From the NCBI GenBank assembly GCA_946187935.1, contig CAMHSJ010000019.1, positions 1-34,427 of the forward strand: DNA of 34,427 bases, written 5' to 3'. The notes beneath the pieces were generated by a model. That model was not told where the DNA came from. It made no database searches and saw nothing but the letters and a program-made list of their open reading frames with translations. Position numbers and translations under genes: made by a program. Of this stretch, positions 15,540 to 22,155 are shown piece after piece. This stretch comes from an uncultured Clostridia bacterium (GTDB lineage: Bacteria; Bacillota; Clostridia; Saccharofermentanales; Saccharofermentanaceae). Position 1 is the stretch's first letter; the number at the start of each line of letters is the position of its first letter.

Positions 15540-17042
15540 ATGAACAGAACTATTAAGAAACTAATTTCAACTGTTCTTTCTGCAGCTGTTGCTCTGTCAT
15601 TAACAGGGTTCCTATCCTTGGACAGTAATGCTGCGACTGACTGCGGATACAGATTGTCAGGCATGGCACATGTTCAGGATCAGGGCGATACGCCGGGTAA
15701 CTTTGATGCTTCAACAGGTATCCTGACACTCGGAACAAGAGGCTTGAGCAGAAGAGTTGAAGCAATATCCGTCAAGATCGACAGCGCACCTGAAGGGCTT
15801 GAAGGCAGCATTCATTATTATGTTCATGTTCAAGACATCGGCTGGATGCCTGATTTTGAAGATTATGCCAATTCAAGGCCATTTAGAGATGGTGAAACAG
15901 CAGGTACATCAGGACAATCCAAGCGTCTGGAAGCAATTGTAATGTATCTGGACGGTGATATAAGCGAAGAATACTATGTTGAGTATCAAGTCCACATTCA
16001 AGACTATGGTGATATGCAGGGTTTTGTACGTGATGGAACAGTAGCAGGTACTACCGGAGAATCCAAGAGACTGGAAGAAGTTCAGATCCGATTAGTTAAG
16101 AAAGATGAATCAAAGGCTAATATGGCTGTTAATTACAGAGTTCACCGTCAGGACTATGGATGGGAAGCTTCATATGCTAAGAATGGCGCTTCTTCCGGTA
16201 CAACAGGTCAGAGCAAGAGGTTAGAAGGTATTGAGATCTTTCTGAGCGGAACTCAGTATGAAGGTTATATCTCATACAGAACTCACATTCAGGACTATGG
16301 CTGGGAAGATGATTGGTCATATGATGGTCAGATGAGCGGAACCCAAGGTCAATCTAAACGATTAGAAGCAATTCAGATTGAATTATCCGGACCGATCGAA
16401 GATCATTATGACGTCTACTACCGTGTACACTCTCAGGATTACGGATGGCTCGGATGGGCTAAGAATGGCGCTCCTGCAGGAACTGCGGGTCAAGCTCTCA
16501 GACTGGAAGCTATTCAGATAGTGTTAGTAGCAAAGGGAGGATCTGCACCCGGAAGTACATCCGGCGCTTTCAAGCATAATCCAATAGATCTGGATAAGCT
16601 TGGAGTTAAGAAACTAGTAGATACAGATTACTTTGGTGTTTCCTGGTACGATGCTCTTGAATATGGCAGAGACAAAGAATATGGAAATGTTTATGCCGGA
16701 GCAGACTATCTTGATCTTTATGGTGAGTTTTCCGTAGAGGGCGGTTACCCTTATACGCTCAAATTCTATTATAGTCCTGATTCAGATTTCTCATCTGCTG
16801 AATTAGCATCACCATTAGGAAGTGTAACTACCGGCGGTATGGTTGACTGGTGCCTGATCTACAAGAACGGTCAGCCTAAGGTAGTACCGTGGACATCTCC
16901 TGAAGGAGAACATGATCCTGAGTATGAAGCTAGTGATTATGCTACCAGGGACAAAAAAGACATTCCAAGCGGATACTATAAGTGCATTATCTATTCCAAT
17001 TCAGGAACAGCTTTAATCGAAGCAACTTGCTATGTAATGTAA
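15540..17042 (+). CDS. Secreted protein with six ChW repeats and an unrecognised C-terminal domain
   Basis: A classical signal peptide covers residues 1-32 (KK, hydrophobic core, cleavage likely after SNAA). Residues about 37-335 hold six ChW (clostridial hydrophobic with conserved W) repeats of about 45-55 residues, each with a core like YRVHxQDYGW followed by SGTxGQSKRLEAIxIxL; in the first and third, GD stands in place of GW. ChW repeats are thought to mediate cell-surface or polysaccharide contact. Residues about 345-500 form a separate domain I cannot assign, with WYDALEYG, GEFSVEGGYPYTLKFYYSP and VDWCLIYKNGQPKVVPW. No catalytic or dockerin motif is seen. A strong GGGAGGTGAGG precedes the ATG. 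The gene is its own transcription unit between two terminators and looks more AT-rich than its neighbours. Its array matches that of the GH5 enzyme at 22156-24423. Confidence 0.85.
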   Translation: MNRTIKKLISTVLSAAVALSLTGFLSLDSNAATDCGYRLSGMAHVQDQGDTPGNFDASTGILTLGTRGLSRRVEAISVKIDSAPEGLEGSIHYYVHVQDIGWMPDFEDYANSRPFRDGETAGTSGQSKRLEAIVMYLDGDISEEYYVEYQVHIQDYGDMQGFVRDGTVAGTTGESKRLEEVQIRLVKKDESKANMAVNYRVHRQDYGWEASYAKNGASSGTTGQSKRLEGIEIFLSGTQYEGYISYRTHIQDYGWEDDWSYDGQMSGTQGQSKRLEAIQIELSGPIEDHYDVYYRVHSQDYGWLGWAKNGAPAGTAGQALRLEAIQIVLVAKGGSAPGSTSGAFKHNPIDLDKLGVKKLVDTDYFGVSWYDALEYGRDKEYGNVYAGADYLDLYGEFSVEGGYPYTLKFYYSPDSDFSSAELASPLGSVTTGGMVDWCLIYKNGQPKVVPWTSPEGEHDPEYEASDYATRDKKDIPSGYYKCIIYSNSGTALIEATCYVM

Positions 17043-17071
17043 AACTAAGATCATATTGAACTGATCGTAAG

Positions 17072-17098
17072 AGCCGGTTTCATTAGAAGCCGGCTTTT
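17072..17098 (+). terminator. Intrinsic terminator after the ChW protein gene (repeat copy 1)
   Basis: AGCCGGTTTC (17072-17081), loop ATTA, GAAGCCGGCT (17086-17095): ten pairs with one G-T wobble, then T4 and ATTT. It lies 29 bases after the stop. A near copy occurs at 17883-17908 in the same orientation. Confidence 0.9.
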
Positions 17099-17189
17099 AT
17101 TTGTCGGTTTTTGTACGATTTTGTCGAGTTTCTGAGTGAAATTAACTTGTAAAATATTAACAAGAATTGATGCATACAGCTATTATGTA

Positions 17190-17219
17190 TTGACACCATA
17201 TATGACACCGTTATATTAT
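17190..17219 (+). promoter_or_regulatory. hicAB promoter with direct-repeat operator
   Basis: A perfect -35 TTGACA (17190-17195) is followed by TATATT (17212-17217, 16-base spacer) or TATTAT (17214-17219, 18-base spacer). Two direct repeats TGACACC (17191-17197 and 17203-17209), 12 bases apart, overlap the -35 box and spacer. That is the place for an autorepressor such as HicB. The bases from 17099 to 17189 show no gene and nothing else I can identify. Confidence 0.6.
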
Positions 17220-17236
17220 GAAACAGGAGAAGAAAC

Positions 17237-17484
17237 ATGTCCCAATTTGAAAAACTCCTCCAGAGAATCAAATCGCTTGATAAAAACATGCGATTCAAAG
17301 AAATAAAAAGATCCTTGAATCATATGGCTATATAATGAATGGATGCGGAGGAAGTCATAAGACGTTCAGAAAACCAGGATGCAATCCAATAACTATACCA
17401 ATGAATGAACCTATTAAAAGAGTCTATATTCTTCTAGTAAAGGATGTAATTGAAAGTGAGGAGAAAAATGAGCAAAACAATTGA
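17237..17484 (+). pseudogene. hicA: HicA-like mRNA-interferase toxin gene with a frameshift
   Basis: HicA toxins are small double-stranded-RNA-binding-fold ribonucleases that cleave mRNA until bound by HicB. From the ATG at 17237 (GGAGA upstream) the frame reads 32 residues and stops at 17335. Shifting -1 at the A5 tract 17305-17309 restores a full HicA-like protein: IKKILESYGYIMNG, then CGGSHKTFRKPGC with the catalytic His context, then PITIPMNEPIKRVYILL, ending at 17484 and overlapping hicB by 17 bases as is normal for this operon. One A is missing relative to an intact gene. It may be true inactivation, a homopolymer read error, or rescue by slippage. Confidence 0.75.
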
Positions 17485-17857
17485 GTATTATCTTTCATTA
17501 CCATACCGGCTTGAGATCGTTCCGGACATGGAAGAAGGCGGATATGCAGCTTGTTATCCTGATCTTCCTGGATGTATAACCTGTGCAGACACATTGCAGC
17601 AAGTTGTTGCTAATGCCGAGGATGCAAAAAGATCATGGCTTGAAGCAGCTATTAAAGATGGCATTGAGATATCAGAGCCTATAGAAGAAGCAGATCTGTC
17701 TGAATACTCAGGTCAGTTTAAGTTAAGAATACCAAAGAGTCTTCATAGATCGCTTTCGATCAATGCGAAAAAGGAAGGCATCAGTATGAATCAATACTGT
17801 TTATATCTGTTGACCAGAAACGACGCATCACATAATTCAAATAATGTAGCTATCTGA
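17468..17857 (+). CDS. hicB: HicB-family antitoxin
   Basis: Antitoxin that binds HicA and represses its own operon. The 129 residues hold an N-terminal HicB RNase-H-like fold, with IVPDMEEGGYAACYPDLPGC at about 17-36, and a C-terminal ribbon-helix-helix segment FKLRIPKSLHRSLSINAKKE (84-103), likely the DNA-binding part. I chose the ATG at 17468, with GAGGAG just upstream, over an in-frame TTG at 17450. The gene is intact although its upstream partner is frameshifted. It ends before the second terminator copy. Confidence 0.88.
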   Translation: MSKTIEYYLSLPYRLEIVPDMEEGGYAACYPDLPGCITCADTLQQVVANAEDAKRSWLEAAIKDGIEISEPIEEADLSEYSGQFKLRIPKSLHRSLSINAKKEGISMNQYCLYLLTRNDASHNSNNVAI

Positions 17858-17882
17858 AGATATAATATAAAACAAACAACTG

Positions 17883-17908
17883 AGCCGGTTTCGTTCGAAG
17901 CCGGCTTT
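17883..17908 (+). terminator. Terminator after hicB (repeat copy 2)
   Basis: AGCCGGTTTC (17883-17892), loop GTTC, GAAGCCGGCT (17897-17906), then a short TTT. The stem is identical to the hairpin at 17072-17095; only two loop bases differ. The poor T-tract makes it weaker than copy 1. Confidence 0.7.
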
Positions 17909-17976
17909 ATGATTTATATCTGATCTTATGAATCTACTATTATCTGATAATCTCCTCTTCTCAATTCACCAAAATT

Positions 17977-17994
17977 GTAATTATACCGAATTAC
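17977..17994 (-). terminator. Possible weak terminator after the vanZ-like gene
   Basis: GTAATT (17977-17982) and AATTAC (17989-17994) are perfect complements around a six-base loop. On the minus strand the hairpin follows the vanZ-like stop by 17 bases and leads into AATTTTGG. The stem is short and AT-rich, so the call is tentative. Confidence 0.3.
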
Positions 17995-18011
17995 CTGCAT
18001 CAGAAAATAGA

Positions 18012-18563
18012 TCATATGTTGTAGCGTACTTCTTTCTTTCCCTTGATCTTGAGGCTGATCGAAAAGATGAGTCTTGCAAGCAAGAGCACCGTGAAGATGC
18101 CAATGCAATCTATGAGAACATCTATGATCGAACCGTCACGTCCTGAGATAAACAGCTGATGATATTCATCGAACAATGCGTTTAAGATCGCATACCATAA
18201 TGTTATCGTAATGTTCATCTCATTATCTGATCTTAAGATCTTCATGGGGCTTTCTGCATATGAAGTCTTGTCAGAGATCTTGTTGGTTGAATCCATAGCA
18301 AGATATGTAAACAGAGTCAGCAAAGCAAACTCACTTATGTGTCCGATCATTCTAAGTATTGCATCTGAATCAAACGCTGTTCCAAATACGTTATTAATTA
18401 TCAGTAATAATCCGACGGTGAAATTGGAAGATGCTGTTGCATCATCAGAAGACAGCTGGAAGATGAGCAAGACCATTGTGACAGACAAGATCCAATAGAC
18501 CACAGCCATAATGGTATAGCCAATAGAGTATTCTTTCTTTTTCAGTACTTCATTATTGGACAT
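18012..18563 (-). CDS. VanZ-like family membrane protein
   Basis: Integral-membrane protein of 183 residues with about four hydrophobic helices: 15-38, a second near 50, 68-88 and 118-172 in parts. VanZ-family signatures are present: [12 protein letters not shown] (about 35-46), [16 protein letters not shown] (about 74-89) and [22 protein letters not shown] (about 129-150). VanZ itself gives low-level teicoplanin resistance, but most family members have no proven role and nothing here suggests a glycopeptide resistance cluster. The start overlaps the smpB end by 11 bases, so it is the last gene of the corA-to-vanZ run. Confidence 0.87.
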   Translation of the reverse strand: MSNNEVLKKKEYSIGYTIMAVVYWILSVTMVLLIFQLSSDDATASSNFTVGLLLIINNVFGTAFDSDAILRMIGHISEFALLTLFTYLAMDSTNKISDKTSYAESPMKILRSDNEMNITITLWYAILNALFDEYHQLFISGRDGSIIDVLIDCIGIFTVLLLARLIFSISLKIKGKKEVRYNI

Positions 18564-19035
18564 ATTTGCCTTTGATCTGATTCTTCATTGCCCTGTCGAT
18601 GTCGCGTTTTGCCTGCTTTTCTGCTATTGTATCACGTTTATCGTAATCTTTTTTACCGCGTGCAAGACCGATCTCGAATTTAACCCTGCCATCTTTAAAA
18701 TAGCATTTTGTCGGTACCAGTGTAAGACCTGAGAGCTTTGTCTTTGAAAAGAGCTTAATGATCTCACTCTTGTGCATGAGGAGTTTTCTTGAACGCATGG
18801 GGTCAAGGTTATAGCGGTTCCCCTGTTCAAACGGACTTATGTGCACGCCTATGAGGAACATCTCACCGTCTTTTACCTGGCAGTAAGAATCCTTAAGGTT
18901 TACCTTACCGGCTCTTAAGCTCTTTACTTCCGTTCCTGAAAGGACCACGCCGCATTCAAACCTCTCCTCGATAAAGAAATCATGATAGGCTTTACGGTTT
19001 TCTGCTATAAGTTTTATACCTTTACTGAGCGGCAT
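18553..19035 (-). CDS. smpB: SsrA-binding protein SmpB
   Basis: Binds tmRNA and delivers it to stalled ribosomes for trans-translation. The 160-residue length is standard. Recognisable segments are [20 protein letters not shown] near 13-32, [20 protein letters not shown] (32-51), [20 protein letters not shown] (66-85), and the basic tail [13 protein letters not shown] and [10 protein letters not shown] that inserts into the decoding centre. It follows tsaD after four bases. I looked for the tmRNA gene, often near smpB, and did not see it in the flanks. Confidence 0.96.
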   Translation of the reverse strand: MPLSKGIKLIAENRKAYHDFFIEERFECGVVLSGTEVKSLRAGKVNLKDSYCQVKDGEMFLIGVHISPFEQGNRYNLDPMRSRKLLMHKSEIIKLFSKTKLSGLTLVPTKCYFKDGRVKFEIGLARGKKDYDKRDTIAEKQAKRDIDRAMKNQIKGKYVQ

Positions 19036-19039
19036 GTTT

Positions 19040-20050
19040 TCAGTTTAACTCCAATGATGGTTTAGCATTAAGGTCCAGGCTGTGCCTTGTTCCATTAATA
19101 TATTCGAAATAGCCCGCAGAAGCAATCATTGAACCGTTATCGGTACAGAGCTTAAGACTGGGGTAGTAGAGCTTTAACCCCCTCTTCCCTGCTTCTTCAT
19201 CAAAAGCCTTTCTGAGGAAGGAATTAGCTGATACACCTCCTGCAAGGCATATCTTCTTGATGCCGGTATCCTCTGAAGCCTTTATTGTATTTGTAAGAAG
19301 CACTGTTGCTATTGCGTGCTGGTAAGATGCAGCAAAGTCAGCAAGATCAATGTCTATGCCCTTTTGACGGTTCTGGTTGATCATGTTAAGTGCTGCTGTC
19401 TTAAGTCCCGAAAAGGAGAAGTCCAAAGTATCCTTCATATGCGTCTTAGGGAAGGTATAGGCATTTATATCACCGCCCTGCCCTGCCTTGTCCATCTTAG
19501 GTCCGCCGGGATATCCAAGACCTATGACCCTTGCAATCTTATCTATTGCCTCACCTGCAGCATCGTCTCTGGTGCGGCCTAGGACTTCCATATCCGTATA
19601 ACCGGAAACCTTTACTATCATTGTGTTTCCTCCGCTTACACAAAGACAAAGAAACGGAGGCTGCAATTCAGGAAAACACAGATAATTGGCAGCTATATGA
19701 CCTTTCAGATGGTTTACGCCGACAAGAGGTTTTCCGGATGCGGCAGATAATCCTTTTGCGGCAGAAAGACCTACAAGCAGGGCTCCGACGAGTCCCGGTC
19801 CGTATGTGACTGCAATTGCGGATATGTCATCAAGAGTGACATCAGCATCGGATAAGGCCTTTTCGATCGTAGGATATATGCTGTCGACATGCATCCGCGA
19901 AGCAAGTTCGGGCACGACACCGCCGTATTGCTCATGGAAATCTGCCTGGGACGCTATTACATCACTCAACACTTCCCTGCCGTTTTTGACAACAGAGCAC
20001 GCGGTTTCATCACAGGAGCTTTCTATACCCAATATCAGTACGTCTTCCAT
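19040..20050 (-). CDS. tsaD: tRNA N6-adenosine threonylcarbamoyltransferase TsaD
   Basis: Transfers the threonylcarbamoyl group to A37 of ANN-decoding tRNAs as part of the TsaBDE complex. It has 336 residues, the usual length. The N-terminal [14 protein letters not shown] (8-21), the metal pair in [10 protein letters not shown] (His114, His118), [10 protein letters not shown], and [12 protein letters not shown] near the C-terminus (metal Asp) are all intact. AGGTGGAG precedes the ATG, which overlaps the stop of the upstream hydrolase gene by one base. tsaB, tsaC and tsaE are not in the window. Confidence 0.96.
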   Translation of the reverse strand: MEDVLILGIESSCDETACSVVKNGREVLSDVIASQADFHEQYGGVVPELASRMHVDSIYPTIEKALSDADVTLDDISAIAVTYGPGLVGALLVGLSAAKGLSAASGKPLVGVNHLKGHIAANYLCFPELQPPFLCLCVSGGNTMIVKVSGYTDMEVLGRTRDDAAGEAIDKIARVIGLGYPGGPKMDKAGQGGDINAYTFPKTHMKDTLDFSFSGLKTAALNMINQNRQKGIDIDLADFAASYQHAIATVLLTNTIKASEDTGIKKICLAGGVSANSFLRKAFDEEAGKRGLKLYYPSLKLCTDNGSMIASAGYFEYINGTRHSLDLNAKPSLELN

Positions 20051-21078
20051 CAGATCTCCACCTTAAAGAATGTATCGAGGAAGTCAGTGACATTCCTTAT
20101 ATATTCGTTTTTGTTAAGTGCGTATTCTTCTAAGTATCCTGCTCCTGAGATCATGGCAGAATCTGTAATGCCCGAATTGAGCCTGTTGCGTTCGTTTATT
20201 ATCTGAGTGATCTTATCAGCACCAATAAACGTATCGTGACCGCCGTAGATGATAAGGATCGGCATTGGAAGCCTTGCTATCTCTGCAGCGAGATTCACGT
20301 TGTCAGAGCTTGAGGAAACCCTAATAGCATAAGGCACCAAAAACTGCGTTATAACGCCTAAGAACTCATTCTGCGCAACAAGAGGCCTAATGTAGTCATC
20401 AGATGACTTTGCAGGAGAATCAAATATCATGCCGACGATGTAAGACTTATCAAAATCAAGCTCTCTTATGTTCTCAGGGTAGCTGTTAAGTTCAGCTTCG
20501 GTCAAACCTGCATCAGGCAGCTTATCGTAAGCAATGAGCTGCGCCGTGCAGCCTGTTCCAATGCCATAGAGGATAACATCTGTAGTTACAGAGATCTGCT
20601 TAACGATTGAGATCGCACCTAATACGTCCTGCCATTCTAGATATCCGTATCCGCAGATATCACCGCCTGAAGTACCTGAGTTTCTGAGGTCGAACATGAA
20701 GACATTGTATCCGCTGTCAAGCCATGCCTCGATCATATCGATCATCTCAACGCCGAAGGGCAATCTGTTGGAACCTGAATTGTGAGTTACTATTATCGTT
20801 GATATTGGATCCTTGGTCTTAAAAAACCACCCCTGAAGAGCTGTCTGACCGTCAGCAGATTCAAAACTCGTTGTCGAATATGAAGGCAGGATGTTGGAAG
20901 GAACATTAGATACCTCTGTCCTGTCGATGTTCATCAAATGGTTGGACGATAAAACCGTAAGAGAGATAAGCACGATAAGTATCGCAGCAAGTATACTGAG
21001 GACAAGTGCTGATCTTACGATAAAGGTATTGCCGGTCTTCGCTCTGGTGGTACCTGCGCCTACAAAGCCTCTGCTCAT
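20050..21078 (-). CDS. Membrane-anchored alpha/beta-hydrolase-like protein lacking catalytic residues
   Basis: Residues 22-43 form one transmembrane anchor; the rest (about 65-342) follows the alpha/beta-hydrolase pattern of clostridial YqkD-like proteins, probably outside the membrane. TTSFESADGQTALQGWFF (69-86), IIVTHNSGSNR (95-105) and VFMFDLRNSGTSGG (126-139) are family-like. The nucleophile elbow, normally GxSxG, reads YGIGTGCTA (171-179) with Gly174 at the serine position. The acid loop GGHD (279-282) keeps Asp, but the position of the catalytic His, normally GAGH, reads GAGY (312-315). With Ser and His both replaced it is unlikely to be a normal hydrolase; a binding or structural role is possible. 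AAGGAG precedes the ATG. It lies between corA-like and tsaD genes. Confidence 0.8.
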   Translation of the reverse strand: MSRGFVGAGTTRAKTGNTFIVRSALVLSILAAILIVLISLTVLSSNHLMNIDRTEVSNVPSNILPSYSTTSFESADGQTALQGWFFKTKDPISTIIVTHNSGSNRLPFGVEMIDMIEAWLDSGYNVFMFDLRNSGTSGGDICGYGYLEWQDVLGAISIVKQISVTTDVILYGIGTGCTAQLIAYDKLPDAGLTEAELNSYPENIRELDFDKSYIVGMIFDSPAKSSDDYIRPLVAQNEFLGVITQFLVPYAIRVSSSSDNVNLAAEIARLPMPILIIYGGHDTFIGADKITQIINERNRLNSGITDSAMISGAGYLEEYALNKNEYIRNVTDFLDTFFKVEI

Positions 21079-21089
21079 TCAAATGCTCC

Positions 21090-22067
21090 TTACAGTATCT
21101 TCTTCTTCTTCATCAGCACGATGCTGACAACAAGGCTTATCAGAGCAAGAGATAAAAGGAACAGGAAAGGACCAGGTTTATCGGCAAATGCAGCATCCCA
21201 AGGCATGGGACAGTTCTGGCCGAAGAAAGATCCGATAATGTCAGGCATTGTAAGACAGATGGTAGCTGCAGCCAAAACCTTCATTATCGTATTCATGTTG
21301 TTGTTGATTATAGAAGCGTAAGCATCCATGGTCGCATTAACGATCCTGGAATAGATCTCAGCCATCTCGTGAGCCTGTCTGTACTCGATAACAACGTCCT
21401 CGAGGAGATCTTCGTCATCGTCGTAGAGTTTTATGGTCCTGCCTCTCATAAGCTTCTCAAGAACGCCCTCGTTTGACTTGAGTGATGATGAGAAATAGAC
21501 GAGTGATTTATTGAGTTCGAGCATCTTGTAGAGGTCTTCGTTACTGATCATCTTGGCAAGAGAAGTCTCTGCTACATCGATCGTGTTATCGATAAAACGC
21601 AAGAGTCTCAAGTAGTCTCTAGCTGCAGCAGAAAGGATCTGGATCGTAAATCTTGTTCTGAATCCGACTATAAGATCCTTGATCCTGTTCTCGATGAACT
21701 GATCAAAGATGGCAGTCTGCTTTATCGATATGGTAACTATATGCTTATCTGCGAGGATGATACCCAAAGGAGATGTCTCATACTTGATTATGTCCTTCTC
21801 TCTCTTGGAATACGGGATATCAACGATGATGAGGACGATACCTGTATCTTCATCAAAGTCGATACGCGGCCTCTCTTCTTCATCCAACGGATATCTTAAG
21901 AATTCCTGGGGGATGTTAAGTTCAGACTGTACTTTGGCGATCTCGTCCTCTGTCGGGGAATACATGTTGACCCAACAGTCTTCTGAGATCTGCGTCTGTT
22001 CCTTGATCTTATATATCGTACGGTTAGCAACTTGTCTTGCTTGTTCAGATGTATAGATCTCAAGCAT
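21090..22067 (-). CDS. CorA-family divalent-cation transporter with a GQN variant motif
   Basis: Pentameric CorA channels admit Mg2+ (sometimes Co2+ or Ni2+) across the inner membrane. The 325 residues show the CorA plan: a large acidic cytosolic N-terminal domain, long coiled helices (about 140-265) and two C-terminal transmembrane helices (about 262-281 and 300-319) ending in a basic tail, MKKKK. Between the helices the selectivity signature normally reads GMN; here it is FFGQNCPMPW (281-290), with GQN at 283-285. The assignment is firm, but ion preference may differ. GGGAGG precedes the ATG. A hairpin and a -10-like box lie upstream. Confidence 0.88.
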   Translation of the reverse strand: MLEIYTSEQARQVANRTIYKIKEQTQISEDCWVNMYSPTEDEIAKVQSELNIPQEFLRYPLDEEERPRIDFDEDTGIVLIIVDIPYSKREKDIIKYETSPLGIILADKHIVTISIKQTAIFDQFIENRIKDLIVGFRTRFTIQILSAAARDYLRLLRFIDNTIDVAETSLAKMISNEDLYKMLELNKSLVYFSSSLKSNEGVLEKLMRGRTIKLYDDDEDLLEDVVIEYRQAHEMAEIYSRIVNATMDAYASIINNNMNTIMKVLAAATICLTMPDIIGSFFGQNCPMPWDAAFADKPGPFLFLLSLALISLVVSIVLMKKKKIL

Positions 22068-22091
22068 CTATAGTGCCTCCCGTCAAGAATA

Positions 22092-22121
22092 AATCCCGTT
22101 AATTTTAACACTAACGGGATT
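22092..22121 (-). terminator. Hairpin after the GH5 gene, also in the corA-like leader
   Basis: AATCCCGTT (22092-22100) and AACGGGATT (22113-22121) are perfect 9-base complements around a 12-base loop. On the minus strand it lies 34 bases beyond the GH5 stop and runs into TTTATTCTT, a modest T-tract. If the TATAAT at 22132-22137 is used, the same hairpin is at the start of the corA-like mRNA. Confidence 0.6.
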
Positions 22122-22131
22122 CATTTTCTAT

Positions 22132-22137
22132 ATTATA
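22132..22137 (-). promoter_or_regulatory. Possible -10 box for the corA-like operon
   Basis: A perfect TATAAT on the minus strand lies between the GH5 stop and the corA-like start, but no TTGACA-like -35 is found 16-18 bases upstream. Placement suits a promoter for the corA-hydrolase-tsaD-smpB-vanZ run; support is partial. Confidence 0.35.
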
Positions 22138-22155
22138 ATAAAAGGCTTTCAGGGG

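Noticed and set aside
17305..17311. Classical A AAA AAG slippery heptamer in hicA
   Set aside because: In the reading frame the site is A AAA AGA, so only the P-site codon slips perfectly; I keep frameshifting as a weaker alternative to mutation or read error.
17858..18011. tmRNA (ssrA) near smpB
   Set aside because: Neither flank of smpB shows a tRNA-Ala-like end or enough non-coding length.
18012..18563. Glycopeptide resistance cluster because of the vanZ-like gene
   Set aside because: No vanA/B ligase, vanH, vanX or VanRS-like gene is nearby; VanZ-family proteins are common in Clostridia outside resistance clusters.
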